Positions 56,776 through 64,000 of a stretch of 64,000 bases of DNA are shown here, piece after piece. Positions within the stretch are counted from its first letter, which is position 1. Each line of letters opens with the position of its first letter. The notes below the pieces were generated by a model, which worked only from the letters and a program-made list of their open reading frames with translations, had not been told where the DNA came from and made no database searches. Source of the stretch: Streptomyces acidiscabies. Its GTDB lineage: Bacteria; Actinomycetota; Actinomycetes; Streptomycetales; Streptomycetaceae. The stretch is taken from the NCBI RefSeq assembly GCF_020010905.1, contig NZ_JAGJBY010000002.1, positions 3,658,001 through 3,722,000 on the forward strand. The letters are read 5' to 3'. Made by a program: the position numbers and the translations under genes.

Positions 56776-57603
56776 TCACATGTCCACGGCCTGCACGGCT
56801 TCCCCCGCCACCACGACCCGCAGATGCTCGGCCATCTCCGCACGGGCCGCCGCCGGCAGCCCCGCGTCCGTCACCAGCGAGTCCACCTGGTCCAGCGCCG
56901 CGAACGAACTCAGGCCCACGACACCCCACTTGGTGTGGTCGGCGACCACCACGACCCGCCGCGCGGAGTGCACGAGGCGCCGATTGGTCTCCGCCTCCGC
57001 GAGGTTGGGCGTCGACAGACCCGCCTCGACCGATATGCCGTGCACGCCGAGGAACAGCACGTCGAAGTGGAGCGCGGCGATCGCCTGGTCGGCGACGGGG
57101 CCGACGAGGGAGTCCGAGGGGGTGCGGACCCCGCCGGTGAGGACGACGGTCGCGGCGCCCTGACGCGGCCCGGACGTGCGCTGCGCGGCGTGGAAGACGT
57201 CCGCGACACGCACCGAGTTGGTGACGACGGTCAGGTCCGGCACGTCCACCAGCCGGTGGGCGAGCGCGAAGGTCGTCGTACCGCCGGAGAGGGCGATCGC
57301 GCTGCCGGGGGCGACGAGCCCGGCGGCCGTACGCGCGATGTCCTCCTTCGCGGTGAGTTCGAGGCCCGACTTCGCCTCGAAGCCCGGCTCGTGGGTGCTG
57401 GCCTCGACGACCGGTACGGCACCGCCGTGCACCTTCTCGACGACGCCCTGCTTGGCGAGCGCGTCGAGGTCGCGGCGGATCGTCATGTCGGACACGCCGA
57501 GCCTGCGCGTGAGTTCGTTGACGCGGACACCGCCCCGGCGGCGCACCTCGTCGAGGATCAGGGCGCGGCGCTGCTCCGCGAGGAGGTTCTGATTCTCGCT
57601 CAC
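56776..57603 (-). CDS. DeoR/GlpR family transcriptional regulator
   Basis: A 275-residue sugar-phosphate-sensing repressor. The N-terminal HTH is AEQRRALILDEVRRRGGVRVNELTRRLGVSDMTIRRDLDAL and the effector domain has ALSGGTTTFALAHRLVD, DLTVVTNSVRVAD, VVLTGGVR, DVLFLGVHGISVEAGLSTPNLAEAETNR and VVVVADHTKWG. GTG at 57603 (VSENQNLLAEQ). Its target is not adjacent; the divergent gene encodes a large membrane protein with a lipase motif. A CAAGCGCTTG palindrome lies between the two. Confidence 0.92.
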   Translation of the reverse strand: MSENQNLLAEQRRALILDEVRRRGGVRVNELTRRLGVSDMTIRRDLDALAKQGVVEKVHGGAVPVVEASTHEPGFEAKSGLELTAKEDIARTAAGLVAPGSAIALSGGTTTFALAHRLVDVPDLTVVTNSVRVADVFHAAQRTSGPRQGAATVVLTGGVRTPSDSLVGPVADQAIAALHFDVLFLGVHGISVEAGLSTPNLAEAETNRRLVHSARRVVVVADHTKWGVVGLSSFAALDQVDSLVTDAGLPAAARAEMAEHLRVVVAGEAVQAVDM

Positions 57604-57712
57604 GTACGCTCCGGTCCTTCCCGCGTCGAACCCCGCCCGGTCGGGTCGGGACGGTCCATCCTCGCACGTCGCAGGCGCTGTCGCGGCCTTGTTGGGAAGG
57701 GACCGGGGACCA

Positions 57713-57722
57713 CAAGCGCTTG
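57713..57722. promoter_or_regulatory. palindrome CAAGCGCTTG upstream of the DeoR gene
   Basis: A perfect 10-bp palindrome 109 bp upstream of the DeoR start and 138 bp upstream of the divergent membrane protein gene. It is a candidate operator, but isolated short palindromes in GC-rich DNA can be chance. Confidence 0.35.
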
Positions 57723-57860
57723 CCCCCGCACACCGTCTCGTCACGGTTGCCTCACGGAACGGGGAGATTCCGTGACAACGGGTGTGTTCAAGGGCCGTAG
57801 CGGCCATCCTGGCTGGGCACGGAAAGATGCCGACGGCGCGTCACGGGGGAAGTGCGAACA

Positions 57861-60173
57861 GTGGAACTCATCGTGGGCGGGGTACCGAGCCCTGCCGCAC
57901 CACCAGTGGAAGAACCGACCGGACCGGAGCGGGCCGCCCAGCCGGTGGCCGCTCTCGAACTCCTCGTCCACGGCGTGGGCGGGGCCACGCCGGAGAAGAT
58001 GCTCGACGACCCGCGCACGGTACGGGTCACCGGCGACGACACGGCGGCCGTCTACCGCCGGGCCGACGACGCGGAGGCGGAGACCCGCGCGGGCGCGCGC
58101 GTCGACCGGCCGATCCCGGAGGCGTACGTCTGGTCCAACCTCACCTCCGGCAACGGCACCCGCGCGCTGTGGCTGTTGCTGCTGCCGTTCATGGTCGTCA
58201 ACCTCGCCCACTGGATGCGCCCGGCGGCCCGCGCGGGCACGCGTACGGTCCGCGCCTACGGCCTCCTCGTCCGCCTCGCCGCCCTCTCTCTGACCGTCCT
58301 CCTGGTCGCCGCCGCCTGCGAGGTCGCCCTCGACCTCACCGCCTGGCAGTGCGCGGGCACCCACGCGTGCGCGCAGGCCCACTCCTGGCTCGGCTTCCTC
58401 GAACCCGGCGGCTGGTGGGGCCAGCCCGGCCGCCGCCTCGCGCTCGCGGCCCTCGTCCCGACCGCGCTCGTCACCCTGCTGTGGTACCTCTCGCACCGCA
58501 CCTGGCGCGCGTACGAGTCGCAGGAACCGCTGCCCCGCACGGACGGCGCCGACGCCGTGACGACCCTCAGCCGCCCCGGCTTCTGGTACGGCCGCCGTCT
58601 GGTCTCCCGGCTGCGCGCCGCGCACACCGCGGCGGGCCTCCTGACGGTCGCAGCGACCGTCGGCACGGCCGCCGCCCGCCGGGACCACGAAAGCGGCGCA
58701 CCGGCCCTTCTGGACGCCCTGGGGCACGTCCTGGAGGCCGTCCTGCTCGTCGGCGCGGTCTGCGTCGTGTGGGTGGTCTGCGGCCGGGGCCGCACCGAGG
58801 AGCGCCTCGACCACAAGATCGACCGCCACCTCGTACGCCGCCTGCCGCTCGGCTCCCTCGCCGTGCTGGCGTTCTCCCTGCTGTACGCGGCCTGGTCGCG
58901 GCCCGGCTGGACGTCGACGGGACGCCTGCCCGGCGACCTCACGTTCGGCGGCATCGCGGTCGCCCAAGGCGTGGTCGCGGTCGCCCTCGCGGTCGTCGCC
59001 CGCAAGCTGTACGGCGCCGACCCCGAGCACCGCTCGGCCCTGCGCGGCCTCGGCGGGCCCGCCGTCGTCATGCTGGCGTGCGCGCTCGGCGGCGTGATGT
59101 CCGGCGGCGTCGCCCAGCGCGTCGCCGACTGGCTGGACGGCACCGGCGGCGTCCTGCCGGGCCCGCCCGTCCTGCTGACCTGGCAGGCGTCCGTCATCCC
59201 GGCCGTCCTGCTCGTCGTCCTCGCTCACTGCTCGCTCCTCGGACAGCGCGCGATCAGCAGGGCGAAGGCACAGGAGCCGGCCGTCGAGAAGCAGTACGGC
59301 GTCGAGAACGGCGACCCCGCGCGCACGCGCACGATCTCCCGCGCGCGGGCGATGGCCGGGCTCACCGACCGGGCGCCCCTGCTCGTCGGCGTCACCTCCG
59401 GGGCGACGCTCCTGCTGGGCGCTGCGGCCGTCGTGGGCGCGCTGGTCAGCGGGAAGACCCCGGTGGGGGCCGCCGTCGGGACGTACCCGTTCGTCGAGGG
59501 GGCCGCGCGCATGGGGCAGGCGCTCGGGTCGTGGCTCATCGGGTTCGCGTTCCTGACGTTCGTCACCTGGGGGCGGCGCGCGTACAAGGACCCGCACGCC
59601 CGGCGCACGATCGGGATCCTCTGGGACGTCGGTACGTTCTGGCCGCGCGCCGCGCACCCCTTCGCGCCCCCCTGCTACGCCGAGCGCGCCGTCCCCGACC
59701 TCACCTGGCGCATGACGACCTGGACCCGCGCCACCGGCGGCCGGCTCGTCATCTCCGGCCACTCCCAGGGCAGCGTCCTCGCCGCAGCCGCCGCCTGGCA
59801 GCTGGAACCCGCCGACCGCAAACGCGTCGCCCTGCTCACGTACGGCTCGCCGATCGAGCGCCTCTACGGCCGCTGGTTCCCCGCCCACTTCGGCCCCGAC
59901 TCCCTCAAGGCCCTCCACGCGGACGTCGACTGCTGGCGCAACCTGTACCGCCTCACCGACCCGATAGGCGGCCCGGTACGCCTCCCGGACGTCGACTGCG
60001 GCCCGTTCGCGGACCCGGTGGAGTACGGCCGGACGACGCTGCACCCGCTGTCTGCGCCGCTGTTGGGGCACTCCGACTATCAGGCCGATCCGGGGTTCGC
60101 GCGGGAGCGGGGGCAGTTGCTGGCGCGGCTCGGTCTGGGCAGCCGGGTACAGCGGCCGACCGCGGAGGTGTGA
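57861..60173 (+). CDS. large integral membrane protein with C-terminal lipase-like (alpha/beta hydrolase) motif
   Basis: A 770-residue protein. After a soluble N-terminus containing ALELLVHGVGGATPEKMLDD (an alpha/beta hydrolase-like HGVGG oxyanion strand), about nine hydrophobic helices lie between residues 100 and 580. Then comes a cytoplasmic or external C-terminal part (about 580-770) with RLVISGHSQGSVLAAAAAW, the Ser elbow GHSQG, VALLTYGSPIERLYGRWFP, and HPLSAPLLGHSDYQAD with a candidate catalytic His. The hydrolase halves therefore flank the membrane region, which is unusual. I chose GTG at 57861, with GGGGGAAG eight bases upstream; 57852 is a weaker alternative. Confidence 0.75.
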   Translation: MELIVGGVPSPAAPPVEEPTGPERAAQPVAALELLVHGVGGATPEKMLDDPRTVRVTGDDTAAVYRRADDAEAETRAGARVDRPIPEAYVWSNLTSGNGTRALWLLLLPFMVVNLAHWMRPAARAGTRTVRAYGLLVRLAALSLTVLLVAAACEVALDLTAWQCAGTHACAQAHSWLGFLEPGGWWGQPGRRLALAALVPTALVTLLWYLSHRTWRAYESQEPLPRTDGADAVTTLSRPGFWYGRRLVSRLRAAHTAAGLLTVAATVGTAAARRDHESGAPALLDALGHVLEAVLLVGAVCVVWVVCGRGRTEERLDHKIDRHLVRRLPLGSLAVLAFSLLYAAWSRPGWTSTGRLPGDLTFGGIAVAQGVVAVALAVVARKLYGADPEHRSALRGLGGPAVVMLACALGGVMSGGVAQRVADWLDGTGGVLPGPPVLLTWQASVIPAVLLVVLAHCSLLGQRAISRAKAQEPAVEKQYGVENGDPARTRTISRARAMAGLTDRAPLLVGVTSGATLLLGAAAVVGALVSGKTPVGAAVGTYPFVEGAARMGQALGSWLIGFAFLTFVTWGRRAYKDPHARRTIGILWDVGTFWPRAAHPFAPPCYAERAVPDLTWRMTTWTRATGGRLVISGHSQGSVLAAAAAWQLEPADRKRVALLTYGSPIERLYGRWFPAHFGPDSLKALHADVDCWRNLYRLTDPIGGPVRLPDVDCGPFADPVEYGRTTLHPLSAPLLGHSDYQADPGFARERGQLLARLGLGSRVQRPTAEV

Positions 60174-60178
60174 CCCGG

Positions 60179-61624
60179 TCAGTCGCAGACCACATCCCGC
60201 GCGGGCCGCTCGCCCGTCACCAGGTACCGGGTCACGAGCCGGTCCGCGCAGGGGTGTTGACCGAGGTAGACGCCGTGCCCGCCACCTTCCACGGTGACCA
60301 TCCGCGCCCGGTCGCCGAGCGCCGAGCGCAGCTTCAGCGCGCCCGCGTACGGGGTCGCCGGGTCGCGGCGGAACTGGACCATCAGGACGTTGGACGGACC
60401 CTCGCCGGTGATCCGGACCGGCTTCTCGGTGGGCGCGTCCTTCCAGAACGAGCACGGCGTGATGTTCGCCGGCATCCCGGCGGTCAGCGGATACCGGGCA
60501 CGGTTCTCGGCGACGGAACGCTCGTACGCGGGCACGGAGTTCGGCCAGCGGACGTCGTTGCAGATGACCGCCATGGTGATCGCCGCGTCCTCGTCGGGCA
60601 TCGGGCCCGCGACGTCCGGGGTGAGTACGGGGGTAGCCGCCGGGTCCATCGCCTGCCGCATGAGCAGGGCGAGTTGAGGGAACGAGGTGTCGTTGTAGAG
60701 AACCGTCTGCATCGCCTGCCGCAGCCGGTTCCCGGTCAGCGGTACGCCCGGAGTGGTCGTCGCGCGCGGCTGCCGGTCCAGGTCGGCGGCGAGCGACAGG
60801 AACAACTCCCGTACCTGCTCCGGGCGTTCGGCCAGCCGCAGGTTCCCGCGCGCGGGGTCGGCGGCCCACGCCGCGAAGTCCGGGAACCGGGCCTCCGCGC
60901 CGACCGCCATGTTCGCCAGCCAACCCCGGGCGACCTTACGGGGGTTGGGGTCGTCGTTGCTGTCCAGTACCCAACGGTCCGTGCGCGCCGGGTACTTCTG
61001 CGCGTAGACGGCTCCCACGTACGTTCCGTACGACACCCCGTACGCCGACAGCTTCTCCTCGCCGAGCGCCGCCCGGAGCCGGTCGATGTCGCGGGCCTCG
61101 TTCAGGGTGCTGAGGCTGCGCAGCAGGGGCCCGCCGTTGTCGGCGCAGGCCTGAGCGGTACGCCGGGCCCTCTCGACGTTCTCGGCGATACCGCCGTCCG
61201 CTGCGGGCCAGGACCTCAGGGTCACCAGATGCCGGTCCTCGCCCGGCAGTTCGCAGCGCGCCCGCGAACTGGCGCCCACACCACGGGGATCGAAGCTGAC
61301 GAGGTCGTAAGCGCTGCCCAACTCCCGCCGCAGCGCCTCCCCTTGCTGGGACAGCCGCTTGACGCCGGAGCCGCCCGGACCACCGGGGATCACCAGCAGG
61401 GTGCCGCGCCGGGCCTCGGGGTCCGTGCCGGCCAACCGGGAGACGGCGAGGGTGACTTGGGGGCCGCCGGGGTCGCCGTACGAGAGCGGGACGGAGAGGT
61501 CGGCGCACTCCTGGCCGGGGATGCCGCAGGGGTGCCAGTCGAGGGCGGGGGCCGCCGCCGAGGAGGGGGCGGCGGAGAGGGTCAAGGCCGTGAGGGTCAG
61601 GGCGAGTACGCGGGAGATCGTCAT
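60179..61624 (-). CDS. secreted alpha/beta hydrolase, tripeptidyl aminopeptidase family
   Basis: A 481-residue exported peptidase. The signal peptide is MTISRVLALTLTALTLSAAPSSAAA. Motifs: LLVIPGGPGGSGVKRLS (oxyanion loop), YDLVSFDPRGVG, AYGVSYGTYVGAVYAQKYP (Ser nucleophile), a C-terminal TAP-like domain with ILMVQFRRDPATPYAG-like NVLMVQFRRDPATPYAGALK (Asp) and VTVEGGGHGVYLGQHPC (His). It resembles the SlpD/SlpE and TAP proteases of Streptomyces, which remove N-terminal tripeptides. ATG at 61624 (61633 possible). It is convergent with the membrane protein gene with 5 bases between their stops. Confidence 0.9.
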   Translation of the reverse strand: MTISRVLALTLTALTLSAAPSSAAAPALDWHPCGIPGQECADLSVPLSYGDPGGPQVTLAVSRLAGTDPEARRGTLLVIPGGPGGSGVKRLSQQGEALRRELGSAYDLVSFDPRGVGASSRARCELPGEDRHLVTLRSWPAADGGIAENVERARRTAQACADNGGPLLRSLSTLNEARDIDRLRAALGEEKLSAYGVSYGTYVGAVYAQKYPARTDRWVLDSNDDPNPRKVARGWLANMAVGAEARFPDFAAWAADPARGNLRLAERPEQVRELFLSLAADLDRQPRATTTPGVPLTGNRLRQAMQTVLYNDTSFPQLALLMRQAMDPAATPVLTPDVAGPMPDEDAAITMAVICNDVRWPNSVPAYERSVAENRARYPLTAGMPANITPCSFWKDAPTEKPVRITGEGPSNVLMVQFRRDPATPYAGALKLRSALGDRARMVTVEGGGHGVYLGQHPCADRLVTRYLVTGERPARDVVCD

Positions 61625-61716
61625 GCCGACCATGCTGTCCGGACGCCGGACGCGTCACCATCCGGCGGACAGCATGATCGGGGTGGGGCTTACCCCCGTA
61701 CGAACGACCTTGTTCC

Positions 61717-64000
61717 TCACGGGAGTTCGGGCAGGTCCACCGCGTACAGCAGGGTCAGTTCGTCCGTGCTCGGCTCCAGGACCTGGGCGATGCGGCTCGC
61801 GTGCCGCTCCACCATCGCCTCGAACGTCTGGCGCGCGGTACGGCCGTTGCCGAACGCGGGGCCCTTCGGGATCGCCGCGAAGTACTTCAGGAGGGCCTCG
61901 GGGGCGCCGCCCGCGAGCCGGTACTCGTGCTCGTCCGTCTGCTGCTCGACGATCCTCAACAGTTCCTCGGGGCCGTAGTCGCCGAAGGTGATGGTCCGTG
62001 AGAAACGGGACGCCACACCGGGGTTGACGGCCAGGAAGCGCTCCATCTCGGCGGTGTACCCGGCGACGATCACCACGACCGCGTCGCGGTGGTCCTCCAT
62101 CAGCTTCACCAGCGTGTCGATGGCCTCCTTGCCGAAGTCACGCCCCGCGTCCTCCGGCGACAGCGCGTACGCCTCGTCGATGAACAGGACGCCGCCACGC
62201 GCCCGTTCGAACGCCTCCTGCGTGCGGATCGCCGTCGACCCGATGTGCTCGCCGACGAGGTCGACGCGGGACACCTCGACCAGGTGCCCCTTCTCCAGGA
62301 CGTCCAGCGCGGCGAGGATCTCCCCGTACAGGCGCGCGACCGTCGTCTTGCCGGTGCCGGGGGAGCCCGTGAACACCAAGTGCCGTTTGACGGACGCCGC
62401 CTTGAGGCCCGCGCGCTGGCGGCGCCGGCCGACCTCGATCATGTCGATCAGCGCCCGCACCTCGCGCTTGACGCTGTCCAGGCCCACCAGCGCGTCGAGT
62501 TCGCCCAGGACGTCCTTCGGCGCCTTGATCTCCATCGTCCGCTCGGACACCGACAGCTCCGCCGCCACGACCGGCCGCTGCTCCGGGAGCGCGCTCAGCA
62601 GCCCGGGGGTGTGGGCGGCGGTCTGTACGGCCGGCGCGAACGCCCCTGCGGGCGTCGTCGGAGTGCGTGCGCCGCCGCTCTCGTCGCTCGTGCAGTCCTC
62701 GACCAGCGGCCCCGAACCGGGCGCCGAGTCGGGAGCCTCCGCGAACTCGTAGCCACCGCGCGCGCACCGCTCCGTACGGCACTTGCGCAGGGTCGTGCGG
62801 CTGCCGTCTATCACGTGGAAGCCGTAGCCGCCGCTGCCCGTGACCTTGCAGCCGACGAACGAGCCCCGGCCGCCCGCCGACACGTAGAACCCGGCCTCGG
62901 CGGGGGAGTCGACGGTGCACCGCTCGACCGTCGGGTCGGCGCCCTTCGTGACGATCACGCCGGTCTGGACGGAGTCCACCGTGCAGTTGCTGAGCGTGCC
63001 GCCGCTGCCGTGGTCGCGGAACCAGGCGCCCGTCGCGGCCTCGCGGATCCGGCAGTCGTCGAGCTGCGCGGTCGCCCCGTCGCTCACCGAGACGGCCGTG
63101 TTGCGGACCTGCGTGAGGTCGCTGTCGACGACGTCCGCGCGCGAGCCCCGGTCGAGGACGAACAGGGCGTCCGGCACGTCGTGGACGCGGCAGGAGTCGA
63201 GGACGGCCGTCGCCCCGTCGCTCACCCACACCGCCGGGTAGTCGCCGGTGCTGTCGAAGATCTCGCACTGGTTGGCGTCCACCCGCGTGCCCGGGTCCCA
63301 CACCGACAGGCCGTTGCGCCCGAACTGCCGCACCGAGGTGCGGGTCAGCGTCAGGACACTGCGCGAGCGCAGGTCCACCGCGTTCTCCGGGATGTCGTGG
63401 ATGCGGCAGTCCGCGAGCGTCAGCACCGCGTCCGTGTCGAGGGTGACGCCGTCGGCGGTGGTGCGGTGCACGTCGCAGTCCGTGAAGTGCGCGGTGGCGC
63501 GCGCGGTGATCTGTACGCCGCTGCCGCGCACCTCGTAGATCTCGCAACCCACCGCTTCCAGCGCCGAGTTGTCGCCCGTCACGCTGACACCCGTACCCGA
63601 GGTGTGGTGCACGCGGGAGCGCTCCAGGCGCGGGTGCGCGCCCCCTCGTACGGAGACCCCGGCCTGTCCGGCGGCCAGCACCTCGCACTCCTCGAAGACC
63701 CCGCCGGCCCCGTCGAGGACGGCGATGCCGATGCCCGCCGGGTTGTCGACCGTGCACCTGCGCACCGTCGGCCGGGCGCCGCCGCGCACCTCGATGCCGG
63801 CCGCCGAGCGCGTCACGACCCGCACGTCCAGCAGTTCCGGCGTGCCCTCCTCGACCAGCAGCGCGGGGGACGTCGTGTCCTGGCCCTCGACGTGCAGGTC
63901 CTGGACGACGGCGGAGGCGCGCACGGTCAGCGGCACGCCGTCCACGGGGGCGATCCGTACCGAGCCCGGGGCGCCCTCGGGGCCGCGCAGGGTGACCGAA
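61717..64000 (-). CDS. parallel beta-helix repeat protein fused to AAA+ ATPase (5' end beyond window)
   Basis: The frame stays open to the right edge of the window, so the true start is outside. At least 761 residues are visible. The N-terminal part (about 500 residues) is a right-handed parallel beta-helix of about 20 rungs with repeats such as ARPTVRRCTVDNPAGIG, AHPRLERSRVHHTSGTG and SVLTLTRTSVRQFG. A linker follows, then a AAA+ module of the CbbX/EccA kind with Walker A FTGSPGTGKTTVARLYGE, Walker B GGVLFIDEAYAL and the arginine-finger block VASRFSRTITFGDYG. This fusion is conserved in Streptomyces, with unknown role; EccA-like ATPases serve type VII secretion. Confidence 0.85.
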   Translation of the reverse strand, partial: SVTLRGPEGAPGSVRIAPVDGVPLTVRASAVVQDLHVEGQDTTSPALLVEEGTPELLDVRVVTRSAAGIEVRGGARPTVRRCTVDNPAGIGIAVLDGAGGVFEECEVLAAGQAGVSVRGGAHPRLERSRVHHTSGTGVSVTGDNSALEAVGCEIYEVRGSGVQITARATAHFTDCDVHRTTADGVTLDTDAVLTLADCRIHDIPENAVDLRSRSVLTLTRTSVRQFGRNGLSVWDPGTRVDANQCEIFDSTGDYPAVWVSDGATAVLDSCRVHDVPDALFVLDRGSRADVVDSDLTQVRNTAVSVSDGATAQLDDCRIREAATGAWFRDHGSGGTLSNCTVDSVQTGVIVTKGADPTVERCTVDSPAEAGFYVSAGGRGSFVGCKVTGSGGYGFHVIDGSRTTLRKCRTERCARGGYEFAEAPDSAPGSGPLVEDCTSDESGGARTPTTPAGAFAPAVQTAAHTPGLLSALPEQRPVVAAELSVSERTMEIKAPKDVLGELDALVGLDSVKREVRALIDMIEVGRRRQRAGLKAASVKRHLVFTGSPGTGKTTVARLYGEILAALDVLEKGHLVEVSRVDLVGEHIGSTAIRTQEAFERARGGVLFIDEAYALSPEDAGRDFGKEAIDTLVKLMEDHRDAVVVIVAGYTAEMERFLAVNPGVASRFSRTITFGDYGPEELLRIVEQQTDEHEYRLAGGAPEALLKYFAAIPKGPAFGNGRTARQTFEAMVERHASRIAQVLEPSTDELTLLYAVDLPELP

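Noticed and set aside
57741..60923. Very long minus-strand open frame opposite the large membrane protein and the peptidase
   Set aside because: It has no recognisable domain, is rich in Arg, Gly and Ala as expected for a GC-driven shadow frame, and lies antisense to a well-supported membrane protein.
1..64000. CRISPR arrays, tRNA or rRNA genes, prophage and intact transposons
   Set aside because: I looked for repeat-spacer regularity, cloverleaf-like elements, integrase and transposase motifs and found none besides the single IS5 remnant.

Overview
The window is about 64 kb of very GC-rich actinobacterial chromosome, almost certainly from Streptomyces or a close relative. The evidence is third-codon GC saturation, frequent GTG starts, a mycothiol-dependent-type enzyme, a NarL-type two-component pair, many Streptomyces-type conserved hypothetical proteins, an actinobacterial leader peptide of the H-V-D-L type, and rare TTA (bldA) leucine codons in only two genes. 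I see no rRNA, tRNA, CRISPR array, prophage or intact insertion sequence. Both window ends cut genes: a threonine aldolase-like gene on the left and a beta-helix/AAA+ gene on the right.

Layout. 0-9 kb: threonine aldolase, transglutaminase-like protein, two anchored unknown proteins, PlsC-type acyltransferase, a divergent DUF4395/thioredoxin pair, a leader peptide plus flavin reductase, and etfB-etfA closed by a strong terminator. 8.6-17 kb: exported endonuclease/exonuclease/phosphatase protein, DUF6986 aldolase-like enzyme, VOC protein, a methyltransferase carrying an internal tandem duplication, and a divergent LacI/ROK-kinase pair. 17-23 kb: P-loop/Nudix fusion, kinase-like phosphotransferase, M20 dipeptidase, geranylgeranyl-reductase-type flavoprotein, deazaflavin-dependent protein and its divergent TetR. 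23.4-24.4 kb is a small graveyard: an IS5-type transposase remnant, a frameshifted VOC gene and a truncated MarR-like fragment. 24-35 kb: histidine kinase/response regulator, DUF6332, mycothiol-dependent isomerase-type protein, MFS permease, a 1.1-kb gene-free gap, htpG, and an MFS permease fused to three Ig/carboxypeptidase-regulatory-like domains.

35-46 kb: alpha/beta hydrolase, a SIS isomerase (with a TTA codon) next to a class II ketose-bisphosphate aldolase, RlmG/RsmC-type rRNA methyltransferase, AlkB coupled to a ROK regulator, SDR plus TetR with matching candidate operators, and a divergent ilvY/ilvC module whose reductoisomerase is the long (491-aa) class II form with plant-like motifs, not the short form usual in actinobacteria. 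46.5-49 kb: a compact four-gene operon (TetR, cupin, DUF4865, phosphotriesterase) behind a 22-bp palindrome. 49-64 kb: SHOCT protein with an ABC/FtsX exporter, class IV aminotransferase, anti-sigma-type ATPase, cysteine-synthase-like PLP enzyme, SRPBCC protein, DeoR regulator, a large membrane protein with a lipase-like C-terminus, an exported tripeptidyl-aminopeptidase-type hydrolase, and the beta-helix/AAA+ protein.

Recurring themes are divergent regulator/enzyme pairs with readable palindromic operators, translationally coupled gene ends, convergent genes overlapping by 11-43 bp, and several gaps filled with degenerate GC-rich repeats. Functions are inferred by family recognition from the sequence alone; no database search was run.
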